Below the pieces are notes generated by a model. The model searched no databases. It was not told the origin of the DNA and saw only the letters and a program-made list of their open reading frames with translations. A stretch of 64,000 bases of DNA. Origin: Planctomonas sp. JC2975 (lineage in GTDB: Bacteria > Actinomycetota > Actinomycetes > Actinomycetales > Microbacteriaceae). The stretch lies in the NCBI RefSeq assembly GCF_012985205.1, contig NZ_JABEKS010000001.1:930001-994000 (forward strand), given 5' to 3'. This document shows positions 53,719 to 61,699 of this stretch, piece by piece. Every line of letters begins with the position of its first letter. Positions within the stretch are counted from its first letter, which is position 1. Both the position numbers and the translations under genes were made by a program.

Positions 53719-54587
53719 TGGAGCCTTCTGGGTCTGATCGCACCGGGCCGGATAGATCGGTGCGGGATCGCGCAAGGCTCGTCCGCACGGCGCCCATCAT
53801 GGGAACCGTTGCGAGCATCCACGTTCTCGGGGACGCAGGAGGCGGCCCGGTCGACGAGCGCGAGGTGCAGCCGGCGATCGATGCCTGCTTCCAGGAGCTC
53901 GCCGACCTCGAGCGGATCTTCTCTCCATTCCGCGCCGACTCCGACATCTCCCGGATTCGTGCCGGCGTCCTCGCTCCGGCCGATGCGGATTGCCGTGTGG
54001 CGGTCGTCCGCGGCGAATGCGAGGAGGCGAAGCGTCTCACGCACGGCCTCTTCGACGCCTGGCATCAGGGTTGGTTCGACCCGACCGGATACGTCAAAGG
54101 CTGGGCGACCGAGACGGCCGCCCGCCACCGTCTCGAGCCGCTGCTGGAGATGGACGGCGTGGATGCGGTGGGCATCGGTGTGGGCGGCGACGTGCAGCTC
54201 TTCACTGCTCAGGGATCCGACTGGCGCTGGCACGTCGGCATCGCGGATCCGGCCGCTCCCGGCAGCGTCGCCGCCACGATCGAGGTTCGCACCGGCGCGG
54301 TGGCGACCTCGGGCATCGCTGAACGCGGATCCCACATCATCGATCCGCGGACCGGATCCCCGGCGACCACGGTCGCCAGCGCGACCGTCGTGGCCGACGG
54401 CCTCGCCACCGCGGACCTCTGGGCGACGACCGCGGTGATCGCCGGCTTCGACGACCTCTCGTGGACCGGTGCCGAGGGTGTGAGATCCGGAATCCTCATC
54501 TCACCCTCGGGCGAGATCAGGCGCTGGGCGGGCAGCATCGAGCTCGCCCGTTGGCAGGACCCGGCTCTCACCCGGCCGTCGCGTTGA
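53718..54587 (+). CDS. apbE: ApbE-family FAD:protein FMN transferase
   Basis: A 289-residue enzyme that attaches FMN covalently to Thr of FMN-binding domains. APIMGTVASI begins the domain; GYVKGWATE, GIGVGGDVQL, GSVAATI-type strand and the metal/active segment SGIAERGSHIIDPRTG are present. No clear signal peptide is seen, so it probably acts inside before export of its target. It shares a base with the upstream stop codon. Its 3' end overlaps the convergent VIT1-like gene by 20 nt. Confidence 0.93.
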   Translation: MEPSGSDRTGPDRSVRDRARLVRTAPIMGTVASIHVLGDAGGGPVDEREVQPAIDACFQELADLERIFSPFRADSDISRIRAGVLAPADADCRVAVVRGECEEAKRLTHGLFDAWHQGWFDPTGYVKGWATETAARHRLEPLLEMDGVDAVGIGVGGDVQLFTAQGSDWRWHVGIADPAAPGSVAATIEVRTGAVATSGIAERGSHIIDPRTGSPATTVASATVVADGLATADLWATTAVIAGFDDLSWTGAEGVRSGILISPSGEIRRWAGSIELARWQDPALTRPSR

Positions 54588-55296
54588 ACAGACGACCGAT
54601 CAGGAATGTCGCGGCGAGCGCGATCGCGCCGCCGATCACGACGCGCAGCGCGGCTTTGCCGCGGGAGCTTCCGCCGATGGCCGCCGCGACGTAGCCGGTC
54701 ACGGCGAGCGCCACGATCACGGCCACGAAGGTCACGGGCACTCGCCACGCAGACGGCAGCAGGATGGTCAGCATCGGAAGAGCGCCGCCGATGAGGAACG
54801 ACAGCGCCGACGCGAGCGCGGCGTGCCACGGGCTCACGACGTCGTCGGGATCGATGTCCAGCTCGGCGGAGAGGTGTGCCCGCAGCGCGTCGTGGGCGGT
54901 GAGCTCTTCTGCCACCTTGTAGGCGGTCGCCTCAGAGAGGCCCTTCGCCCGGTAGAGCCCGGCGAGCTCCTCGAACTCCTCCTCCGGCATGGTGGCGAGC
55001 TCTTCGGTCTCCTTCGCGATGAGTGCCCGCTCGCTGTCGCGCTGACTGCTCACGGAGACGTACTCCCCGAGCGCCATCGACACCGCGCCGCCGACCAGGG
55101 CGGCCAGCCCTGCGACGACGATCGCGTCAACACTCGACGTCGCTCCCGCGACGCCGACCACGATGGCCGCCACCGAGACGATGCCGTCGTTGGCGCCCAG
55201 AACTCCGGCGCGCAGCCAGTTCAGGCGCTGCGCGAGTCCCGCACGATGCGGCTCATCCGGATGCTGGCCCGGCGCGGGCTCCGATTCCTCAGACAT
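54568..55296 (-). CDS. VIT1/CCC1-family metal transporter
   Basis: A 242-residue membrane protein of the vacuolar iron transporter family. LRAGVLGANDGIVSVAAI (near 28) and SMALGEYVSVSSQ (near 75) are family-specific. A cytoplasmic charged loop (about 85-145) rich in Glu may bind metal, and three membrane segments follow. It likely exports Fe2+ or Mn2+ from the cytoplasm. It overlaps the apbE end from the opposite strand. Confidence 0.9.
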   Translation of the reverse strand: MSEESEPAPGQHPDEPHRAGLAQRLNWLRAGVLGANDGIVSVAAIVVGVAGATSSVDAIVVAGLAALVGGAVSMALGEYVSVSSQRDSERALIAKETEELATMPEEEFEELAGLYRAKGLSEATAYKVAEELTAHDALRAHLSAELDIDPDDVVSPWHAALASALSFLIGGALPMLTILLPSAWRVPVTFVAVIVALAVTGYVAAAIGGSSRGKAALRVVIGGAIALAATFLIGRLFNATAG

Positions 55297-55370
55297 ACCA
55301 GAAGCACACCACACGAGCCCCTGGCGGTCGAGGAAGGTGAGGCGTCCCTCAGCCGGCGGCGCGGCAACGG

Positions 55371-55748
55371 TCAGAGCACCGAGCCGAGCCAGAGGCCGCC
55401 GAATCCGACGGCGACCGTTGCGACGAGCACGAGGATGCCGTTGCTGAAGGCCATCACCCACTCGCGTTCCTGAATCAGCCGCACCGTCTCGATGCTCGCC
55501 GTGCTGAACGTCGTGTAGCCGCCCATCAGGCCAGTGCCGAGCACAAGCACCCATTGCGGCGTCAGCAGCGCGCTCGCAGCGAGTCCGGTGAGGAACCCGA
55601 GGATGAACGAGCCGGACACGTTGATCACGGCGGTCCCCCAGGGGAACGGTGAGCGCACCCGCGAGCGCACCAGCCCGTCCACCACGAACCTCATCGCTGC
55701 GCCGACTCCGCCGGCGAGGCAGAGCGCGACGAAGACTCCCGGACTCAC
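55371..55748 (-). CDS. crcB: CrcB/Fluc fluoride channel subunit 2
   Basis: A 125-residue four-span membrane protein. The fluoride-path residues AVINVSGSF (Asn near 42) and GLMGGYTTFST (near 73) are conserved. Two different crcB genes in tandem normally form a heterodimeric fluoride channel. The GTG start overlaps the stop of the first crcB gene (GTGA). Confidence 0.95.
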   Translation of the reverse strand: MSPGVFVALCLAGGVGAAMRFVVDGLVRSRVRSPFPWGTAVINVSGSFILGFLTGLAASALLTPQWVLVLGTGLMGGYTTFSTASIETVRLIQEREWVMAFSNGILVLVATVAVGFGGLWLGSVL

Positions 55749-56359
55749 CCGTCCCGCCTTCCCGCACCAGGCTTCGGCCCGGAGCTCCTCAGCTTGGCCG
55801 CACGCGTCAGCCGGGCACCGACCAGGATGCCCGCGACGGATGCCGCGGCGCCGGCCACCACACTCGCCAGGCCGTACCCGATGCCCACCAGCTCCTGGCC
55901 GCTGCCGAAGGTCACGGCGATCCCGACGGCCAGGGTGCTGTAGGTCGTGTAGCCGCCCATGAAGCCGGTGCCTACCAGCAGTCGCAGGGCGCGGCGTCGA
56001 CCTTCGTCCGGTCCGAGTCGCAGCAGGAACTCCAGCACGACGCCGAGGGCGAAGGCACCGGTGAGGTTGATCATGAAGATCGCGGTCGGGAAAGCGCCCG
56101 CCGCCGGGATGACGAGGCTCAGCGCCTCGCGGGTTCCCGTGCCGATCGCCCCGCCGAGCGCGACCAGACCGACGAACCGCCACGTGAGGTGCACAGGACG
56201 CGGACGCGCGGGAGGGCGGGCATCGGCGACCTCGATGTCGCTGTCGACGGGGAGCGACTCGAATGCGGCGCGCGAACCGGCGTGCTGCACCTCGGCGGCG
56301 GCTTCCGCTGATCCGGGCGGCGTGCGGGGCGCGTCCTGGTCGGGGGACGTGCTGGGCAT
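55745..56359 (-). CDS. crcB: CrcB/Fluc fluoride channel subunit 1
   Basis: A 204-residue version with the usual four membrane spans after a 60-residue acidic N-terminal extension not typical of the family. FMINLTGAF (Asn) and GFMGGYTTYST are conserved. It exports fluoride together with the second subunit. A fluoride riboswitch covers its leader. Confidence 0.95.
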   Translation of the reverse strand: MPSTSPDQDAPRTPPGSAEAAAEVQHAGSRAAFESLPVDSDIEVADARPPARPRPVHLTWRFVGLVALGGAIGTGTREALSLVIPAAGAFPTAIFMINLTGAFALGVVLEFLLRLGPDEGRRRALRLLVGTGFMGGYTTYSTLAVGIAVTFGSGQELVGIGYGLASVVAGAAASVAGILVGARLTRAAKLRSSGPKPGAGRRDG

Positions 56360-56385
56360 GGTTCACCTACCTTGCTCTCGATGAG

Positions 56386-56467
56386 TGCGGTAGGAGTCAT
56401 CAGCCGTCGTGGCGGTTCGGGCGCGGCCTTCACGTGCGCCGTCCCGGGTGGATACCCCATCACCCAG
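56386..56467 (-). promoter_or_regulatory. Fluoride riboswitch (crcB motif)
   Basis: On the minus strand the leader reads GGGTGATGGGGTATCCACCC, then AACCGCC and GGCTGATGACTCCTAC, in the order of the crcB RNA. The first stem, the pseudoknot strand and the conserved TGATG-CTCCTA end are all visible. It sits 27 nt before the crcB start and should switch on the exporter when fluoride is bound. Confidence 0.92.
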
Positions 56468-56530
56468 GGTTAGAGGATACCGGGGCCCTCGCATCCTGGG
56501 CAAAGTCGGAGCATCCTGGTGGAGGGGGCG

Positions 56531-57049
56531 ATGACGATGTCGGACACCGGCGAGCACGGGAACTGCCTGGTCGTCGGAGTCGCCCCGTCGCAGGCAGCCG
56601 AGGTGATCCACGAGGCCGCACGGTTCGCCAGCATGCTCGGCGCCTCCCTCGTGCTCGCCGCTGTTGACCCCACCAGATACACGACCGGACGCAACCAGGA
56701 CGGGACGGTCACCGCGTTCTCCGTCGATCCTGATGCGAGCGACGTCATCACGGAGCACGTCGATCCTGAACTCGAGGAGCGGCTGCGCTCGATGCTGGCT
56801 CCGACCCGCGTGCCGTGGTCGCTGCGCGCGATGGCCGGCGATCCGGCTCAGGAACTCGCGCTGCTGGCCGACGAGCTCGATGCGATCGCGATCGTCGTCG
56901 GCACACGCAAGCCGGGGCTGCGCACCACGGCGCACGAGTTCTTCAGCGGCTCCGTCGCCGTGCACCTCGCCCATCGCCAACGCCGACCGGTGATCGTCGT
57001 TCCGATCGCGCCCGTCTCGCACGGTCAGCGCCTGCCGTGGGAGATCTGA
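56531..57049 (+). CDS. Universal stress protein family protein
   Basis: A 172-residue single-domain UspA-like protein. The N-terminal strand CLVVGVAPSQAA and the C-terminal GTRKPGLRTTAHEFFSGSVA to VIVVPIAP match the family's nucleotide-binding ends, although the G-x2-G-x9-G(S/T) pattern is imperfect. The ATG at 56531 follows GGAGGGGG; a GTG at 56519 is less likely. Probable role is stress survival. A 9-bp hairpin at 57059-57082 may terminate it. Confidence 0.85.
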   Translation: MTMSDTGEHGNCLVVGVAPSQAAEVIHEAARFASMLGASLVLAAVDPTRYTTGRNQDGTVTAFSVDPDASDVITEHVDPELEERLRSMLAPTRVPWSLRAMAGDPAQELALLADELDAIAIVVGTRKPGLRTTAHEFFSGSVAVHLAHRQRRPVIVVPIAPVSHGQRLPWEI

Positions 57050-57058
57050 GTCTCACGT

Positions 57059-57082
57059 GGGACGTCTGACCGGAGACGTTCC
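57059..57082 (+). terminator. Candidate terminator of the stress-protein gene
   Basis: A 9-bp stem (57059-57067 with 57074-57082, one G-T pair), 6-nt loop, 10 nt past the stop. Confidence 0.45.
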
Positions 57083-57147
57083 GTCCCTCTCGCTGCGTAC
57101 TGTTACGGCCGACTCACCCCTCACGGCAGCGGCCGACAGCGGTGCGC

Positions 57148-57153
57148 TACCGT
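57148..57153 (+). promoter_or_regulatory. -10 hexamer TACCGT, leaderless cytochrome-b-like gene
   Basis: TACCGT ends 7 nt before ATG 57161 and supports it over a GTG at 57152. Confidence 0.5.
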
Positions 57154-57160
57154 GAAGCCG

Positions 57161-58108
57161 ATGTCGATTCAGGAGCAGGCCGCCACTCCCCCGGCGAGCA
57201 GGTGGCGTCCGTTGGCGTGGATCGTCCCCGTCGTGGTGGTCGGAGCCGCGATCATTGTGCTCGTCACCCGCTGGTTCATCGCGCTCCCCGCGGTCGCGGA
57301 CTTCATCCGCACGTACCCGGGCACCAGCGCGCTCCCGGTATGGGCGCCCGTCGGTTTCCCCCTGTGGCTCGCGATCCTGCACTTCCTGAGCGGTGCCTTC
57401 CTCTTCTTCATCGTGTTCTCCGGCTGGTCCGTTCGGCGCACCAGGCGAGGAGGCGTTCGGCCGCGAGAGTTCTGGATCCGGGACAACGACCGTCTCGTGC
57501 GCACGAAGAATCCGCCGGTGCGGATCACCCTCACCTCGTGGTGGCATCTCACCCTCGACGCACTCTGGGTGCTCACCGGAGTTCTCTTCGTGGTGCTCCT
57601 GTTCAGCACGGGCCAGTGGGTGCGGATCGTCCCCACCAGCTGGGACGTGATTCCGAATGCCGTCTCGGCGGCTCTGCAGTACGCGTCGTTGGACTGGCCC
57701 GTCACCAACGGCTGGGTCGACTACAACGCGCTGCAACTCCTGACCTACTTCGCCACCGTGTTCCTCGCGGCTCCGCTCGCGGTCCTCACGGGCATCCGCC
57801 TCGCACCAGGGCTGTCAGTGCGGCTGCGCAGGTTCGACAAGGCGTTCCCGCTGCCGAGAGTGCGGGTCGTTCACTACGTCGTGATGATCTGGTTCGTCGC
57901 CTTCACCATCGTGCACGTGGCGCTCGTGCTGCTCACCGGTCCGCTGCGCAACCTCAACCACATGTACGGGCTGAGGGATGACTCCAGCTGGGTCGGGCTC
58001 ATCGTGTGGGTCGCCTCGCTCGTCGTCATCGCGATCGCCGCGGCGCTCCTGCGGCCGCCGCGCCTCGATGCCCTGGCCGAGCTCACCGGCAGCGTCAAGC
58101 GCCGCTGA
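57161..58108 (+). CDS. Cytochrome b561 / formate-dehydrogenase-gamma-like membrane protein
   Basis: A 315-residue protein with five or six membrane segments. His residues in ILHFLSG, SWWHLTLDALW and VVHYVVMIWF / IVHVALVL are spaced like the b-heme ligands of membrane cytochrome b subunits. It probably carries electrons between the quinone pool and a periplasmic-side oxidoreductase, but no molybdopterin partner is adjacent. The start follows the TACCGT hexamer. Confidence 0.75.
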   Translation: MSIQEQAATPPASRWRPLAWIVPVVVVGAAIIVLVTRWFIALPAVADFIRTYPGTSALPVWAPVGFPLWLAILHFLSGAFLFFIVFSGWSVRRTRRGGVRPREFWIRDNDRLVRTKNPPVRITLTSWWHLTLDALWVLTGVLFVVLLFSTGQWVRIVPTSWDVIPNAVSAALQYASLDWPVTNGWVDYNALQLLTYFATVFLAAPLAVLTGIRLAPGLSVRLRRFDKAFPLPRVRVVHYVVMIWFVAFTIVHVALVLLTGPLRNLNHMYGLRDDSSWVGLIVWVASLVVIAIAAALLRPPRLDALAELTGSVKRR

Positions 58109-58146
58109 GCATCTTCGGGCTGAACGTCCTCGGGCTCGCGCTTCTT

Positions 58147-58152
58147 TAGGCT
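58147..58152 (+). promoter_or_regulatory. -10 hexamer TAGGCT, leaderless SAHH-like operon
   Basis: TAGGCT ends 6 nt before GTG 58159, the first codon of the three-gene operon. Confidence 0.6.
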
Positions 58153-58158
58153 TGAGGG

Positions 58159-59736
58159 GTGTCCGCCGACCTCGCCTTCGCACGCATCGCGTTGCGCCGT
58201 TTCGCGCGCGCGACGAATCTGCTCGTGCCAGGGCGATCGTTCACCGTGCTCGGCGACGAGGGACGAGCGGATGCTCTCCGCGGGCTCCTGAGATCGTGCG
58301 GCGGCCGGGAGTCGGTCGCCTCGCCCGACTACCTGTTCGCCACGACGGAGACGTCGTGGCAGCGCGCGGCGGGGTTCGGGTCTCCGATCGTCGTCGACGT
58401 GGCGGGATCGCTGACCGCGGAGATCTCCGGCCGCGCCGCCCCTTCCACCAGGGACGGCATCCTCCGTCTCGACGGGATCGACGTCGTGCCCGCGTTCCCG
58501 TCGCTTCCCGCCCAGGCTCCGCTCCCGGCGGCACCCGGCCGGATCGCCTGGGCGGGCGCACACATGCCGCTCACCGCGTCCTTCGCGGCGGATCTGAAGC
58601 GCGACGAGCTGCTCAACGGGCGGCGGATCGCGGTCTCCATGGTGCTGGAGCCGAAGACGGCCGTCCTGGCGCTCGCGCTGCGCGACGCCGGCGCCGACGT
58701 GCACGTCTTCTCGCATCGCTACGAGACGGACGAACCCGTTGCCGCCCACCTGGGTGAACTGGGCATCCCGGTGTTCGCGGATGCGCGCGGTGACGCCGCA
58801 ACGGACCGCACCCTCGCACTTCGACTGCTCGACACGGATCCCGACGTGCTCATCGACGACGGCGCGCACGTCATCCGGCTCGCGCACAAGGCCCGGCCGG
58901 AACTCGTCACCCGCATGATCGGTGCAGCGGAGGAGACGACCAGCGGGGTGCGCGCGATCCGCGCGCTCGGCGACGGACTCCGCATGCCCGTCGTCGCGGT
59001 GAACGACGCCGTCACCAAGACCCGCTTCGACAACCGTTACGGAACAGGGCAGTCCTGCGTGTTCGCGCTCGCCGACACCCTCGAATCCGTTGCGGGTCTC
59101 GTTCCTGCGACGGACTCGTTCGACGACGCCGTGGTGGCGGTGCTCGGCTTCGGACCCGTCGGGCAGGGCGTCGCGCAATTCGCGAGGGCGCTGGGCGCAC
59201 GGGTGCGTGTGGCCGACGTGGACCCCCGCGCGGAACTCGAGGCTCGGTACGCGGGATATTCGACGGGTGCGGCAGCGGAGATCCTGCCCGGCGCCGACAT
59301 CGTCTTCTCCGCGACGGGGGTCGCCCGCACGATCACGGCCGAGCTCGTGCGGCTGCTGGACGAGGCCGTCCTGGCCGTCGCCGGAGGCGTGGATGACGAG
59401 ATCGAGGTGGACCGCCTTCGCCGGTCGGCGCACACGGCGCGAGCCGGGGATCACGTCGAGACCTTCACGTTCGACGACGGGCGCGTCGTGACCGTCGTCG
59501 ACGATGGCGAGTGCGTGAACATCACGGCAGGCGAAGGCAACCCGATCGAGATCATGGATCTTTCGTTCGCCGCGCAGTTGCAGGCGCTGCGCACACTGCT
59601 CACGGGCCGTGACCTGCCGCCGGAGCTGATGCCGCTCCCGGTCGAAGCCGACCGCGAGATCGCGCGGCGTGCCCTGCCGCACCGGCGCGCCGGTCAGCTG
59701 CCCGCCGGTCCGTGCGGTGAAGGAGCGGCCTCGTGA
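58159..59736 (+). CDS. Divergent S-adenosylhomocysteine-hydrolase-like protein
   Basis: A 525-residue protein. After about 130 residues of unknown domain it follows the SAHH plan: WAGAHMPLTASF, DDGAHV, EETTSGV, AVNDAVTKTRFDNRYG, the NAD loop VLGFGPVGQGVAQ and VNITAGEGNPIEIMDLSFA. The substrate His-x-Thr of canonical enzymes is replaced (SMVLEPKTAV), the base/ligand His of the NIGHFDVEID segment is replaced (VAGGVDDEIEVD), and the C-terminal KPxHYRY tail is missing. So it should bind NAD but act on another substrate. It is coupled (GTGA) to a deaminase-like gene. Confidence 0.85.
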   Translation: MSADLAFARIALRRFARATNLLVPGRSFTVLGDEGRADALRGLLRSCGGRESVASPDYLFATTETSWQRAAGFGSPIVVDVAGSLTAEISGRAAPSTRDGILRLDGIDVVPAFPSLPAQAPLPAAPGRIAWAGAHMPLTASFAADLKRDELLNGRRIAVSMVLEPKTAVLALALRDAGADVHVFSHRYETDEPVAAHLGELGIPVFADARGDAATDRTLALRLLDTDPDVLIDDGAHVIRLAHKARPELVTRMIGAAEETTSGVRAIRALGDGLRMPVVAVNDAVTKTRFDNRYGTGQSCVFALADTLESVAGLVPATDSFDDAVVAVLGFGPVGQGVAQFARALGARVRVADVDPRAELEARYAGYSTGAAAEILPGADIVFSATGVARTITAELVRLLDEAVLAVAGGVDDEIEVDRLRRSAHTARAGDHVETFTFDDGRVVTVVDDGECVNITAGEGNPIEIMDLSFAAQLQALRTLLTGRDLPPELMPLPVEADREIARRALPHRRAGQLPAGPCGEGAAS

Positions 59737-61070
59737 GCAGCATCCACGTCTTCTCGGCATCCCTGGTGCTGCCGGTGACCGCCCCGCCCATCCTGGACGG
59801 CGCGATTGCGGTGCGCGACGGGCGCATCCTGCACGTCGGCGATCGACCATGGGTGCTCGGCGCACTGAGGGAACGCGGCGAGGAGTTCCGCGAGACGCAC
59901 GCGGACGGCATCCTCGCGCCCGGCCTGGTCAATGCGCACACCCACCTGCAGTACACCGGCATGGCCGACGTCGGCCAGGGCAGGTATCGCGGCTTCGAGG
60001 ACTGGGCCCGCGCATTCGACGCGCTCTACGAGCATCCGCACGACTGGCGGGCGGATGCTGTGGCCGGCGCGGGCCGCCTCCTCGCCTCCGGCGTCACCGC
60101 CGCCGCCGACGTGGTCACCGACCTCGAAGCCGCCGCCGTGCTCCACGACACTGGCCTGCACGGCATCGCGTACTGGGAGGTGATGAGCTGGGAGGACCAG
60201 CAGTGGCGCGACTACGGACGCGACCAGGTGCAGGCCGAGCTCGACCGGATCCCCACGACGCCTGGATCCGGACTCTCGCCGCACGCACCGTACTCGCTCG
60301 ACACCGTTCCGCTGCACGAGATCCCCGACATCGTTCGCGAGCGCGGGCTGCGACTGCACATCCATCTCGGGGAATCGCAGTTCGAGGGCGAGCGGATCGC
60401 CGACGACGACGGTGAGCGTCACGAGAACTGGCGCTTCGCCGGCGTGCAGAGCTTCCGTGCCCTCCGCGAGCTCGGGTTCGGCACGAGTGCGACCGAGTTC
60501 GTCGACCAGCTCGGCGTGCTCGGGCCGGACTGCCATATCGCGCACGGCGTTTACATGACCGAACAGGATCGCCGCCTCCTGCGCCTGCGCGGTACGAGCG
60601 TCGCTCTGTGCCCTCGGTCGAACGACGTCATCGGGCTGGAGCCGCCACCCGTCGCCGACTACCTCGCCGAGGGCAACGCCATCGCCGTCGGAACGGACTC
60701 GCTCTCGTCGAGTCCTTCGCTCGATCTCATGGCCGACGTCGCCGCGTTGCACCGGCTGGCCAGGGCGCAGGGCTACCGTGGCGACGACCTGCACGCCCGG
60801 CTGCTGGGTGCGGCGACGTTGGGCGGTGCCCGCGCGCTCGGCCTCGACGTCGGCCCCCGCCGCCTCGGACAGTTCGGCGTCGGCGCCGTGGCCGACCTCG
60901 CGTTCTTCGACGTGCCCGTCACGACCGTTCCGGATGCCACGGCCGAGCTCATCGAGGCCGGCACCGGGCGTTGCGCGGCCACCTACGTCGACGGACGCCA
61001 TCGATGGTCCAGGCCGGAGCTGCACGAGGCGCCCGCCGATGAGGATTCCGACGAAGTGAGGCGACGATGA
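59733..61070 (+). CDS. Amidohydrolase, SAH/MTA-deaminase-like (TRZ/ATZ family)
   Basis: A 445-residue metal-dependent hydrolase. The metal ligands are NAHTHLQ (His-x-His near 68), HIHLGESQ (His and Glu near 209), IAHGVY (His near 271) and GTDSLSSSPS (Asp near 324). HLGE with GTDSLSS is the deaminase form that acts on adenosyl or guanine-type rings (MtaD, aminodeoxyfutalosine deaminase, guanine deaminase). Beside an SAHH-like protein, deamination of an adenosyl thioether is plausible. GTG start overlaps the upstream stop. Confidence 0.88.
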   Translation: MSSIHVFSASLVLPVTAPPILDGAIAVRDGRILHVGDRPWVLGALRERGEEFRETHADGILAPGLVNAHTHLQYTGMADVGQGRYRGFEDWARAFDALYEHPHDWRADAVAGAGRLLASGVTAAADVVTDLEAAAVLHDTGLHGIAYWEVMSWEDQQWRDYGRDQVQAELDRIPTTPGSGLSPHAPYSLDTVPLHEIPDIVRERGLRLHIHLGESQFEGERIADDDGERHENWRFAGVQSFRALRELGFGTSATEFVDQLGVLGPDCHIAHGVYMTEQDRRLLRLRGTSVALCPRSNDVIGLEPPPVADYLAEGNAIAVGTDSLSSSPSLDLMADVAALHRLARAQGYRGDDLHARLLGAATLGGARALGLDVGPRRLGQFGVGAVADLAFFDVPVTTVPDATAELIEAGTGRCAATYVDGRHRWSRPELHEAPADEDSDEVRRR

Positions 61071-61537
61071 GCAGTTCCGACGTTCAGAGGTCCGTATCCG
61101 AAGACCGGATCCGGCCGGCACTCGCGGAGCGGCTCGACCTCGAGCGGCACCCCGAGGGCGGATGGTTCCGCCGCACCTGGACATCGCCCGTCTCGGTCGA
61201 GCTGCCGAGAGGCGAGCGGGCTGCGGCATCCCTCATCCACTACCTGCTCGAGGACGGCGAGTCGTCGGCGTGGCACGTTGTGCAGTCCGACGAGATCTGG
61301 CTCTGGCACGGGCCGGGCAGGCTCGGCCTCCGGCTCGGCGGAACCGGTGATGCGCCGGTCGAAGGCACGACCTCGATGCTCGGCCCCGACATCCTCGCCG
61401 GCGACCGGGCGCAGGCCGTCGTCCCGGCCGGGGTGTGGCAGCGAACGCTGCCCGCGGCGGGCGAGACTCTCGTCAGCTGCCTGGTCTCGCCCGAGTTCAG
61501 CTTCGACGACTGGAAGCTGAGTTCGACCGCTGGTTGA
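61067..61537 (+). CDS. DUF985 cupin-family protein
   Basis: A 156-residue small cupin. LDLERHPEGGWFRRTW, LIHYLLEDGESSAWHVVQSDEIW and VVPAGVWQRT are the segments of the Cupin_5/DUF985 family, a beta-barrel with a possible metal or sugar-nucleotide site (His in AWHVV, Glu in SDEIW). Function unknown. ATGA overlap with the amidohydrolase makes it the third member of the operon. Confidence 0.9.
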   Translation: MSSSDVQRSVSEDRIRPALAERLDLERHPEGGWFRRTWTSPVSVELPRGERAAASLIHYLLEDGESSAWHVVQSDEIWLWHGPGRLGLRLGGTGDAPVEGTTSMLGPDILAGDRAQAVVPAGVWQRTLPAAGETLVSCLVSPEFSFDDWKLSSTAG

Positions 61538-61642
61538 GTCGGTCGGAACGAACCCGCGCACCCCGGCCTCCGTCGGCCCGGCTTCACCCGGCGTAACCGA
61601 TTCCCGGTCTCCCAGGTGACTCTCGTAAAATCGCCGTGCATC

Positions 61643-61675
61643 AGAGAGGAGCGCGACAGCACGCGGCCCCTCTCT
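61643..61675 (+). promoter_or_regulatory. Hairpin in leader of the amino-acid importer, attenuator-like
   Basis: AGAGAGG (61643-61649) pairs with 61669-61675, followed by TCTCCTTTTCC. A TAAAAT hexamer lies just upstream at 61626-61631. A GTG-initiated short frame overlaps it. It might be a transcriptional attenuator; this is weak. Confidence 0.3.
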
Positions 61676-61699
61676 TCTCCTTTTCCCGGAAGGCCACCC

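Noticed and set aside
57874-59865. 663-residue minus-strand frame
   Set aside because: Antisense to the SAHH-like gene; no recognisable domain.
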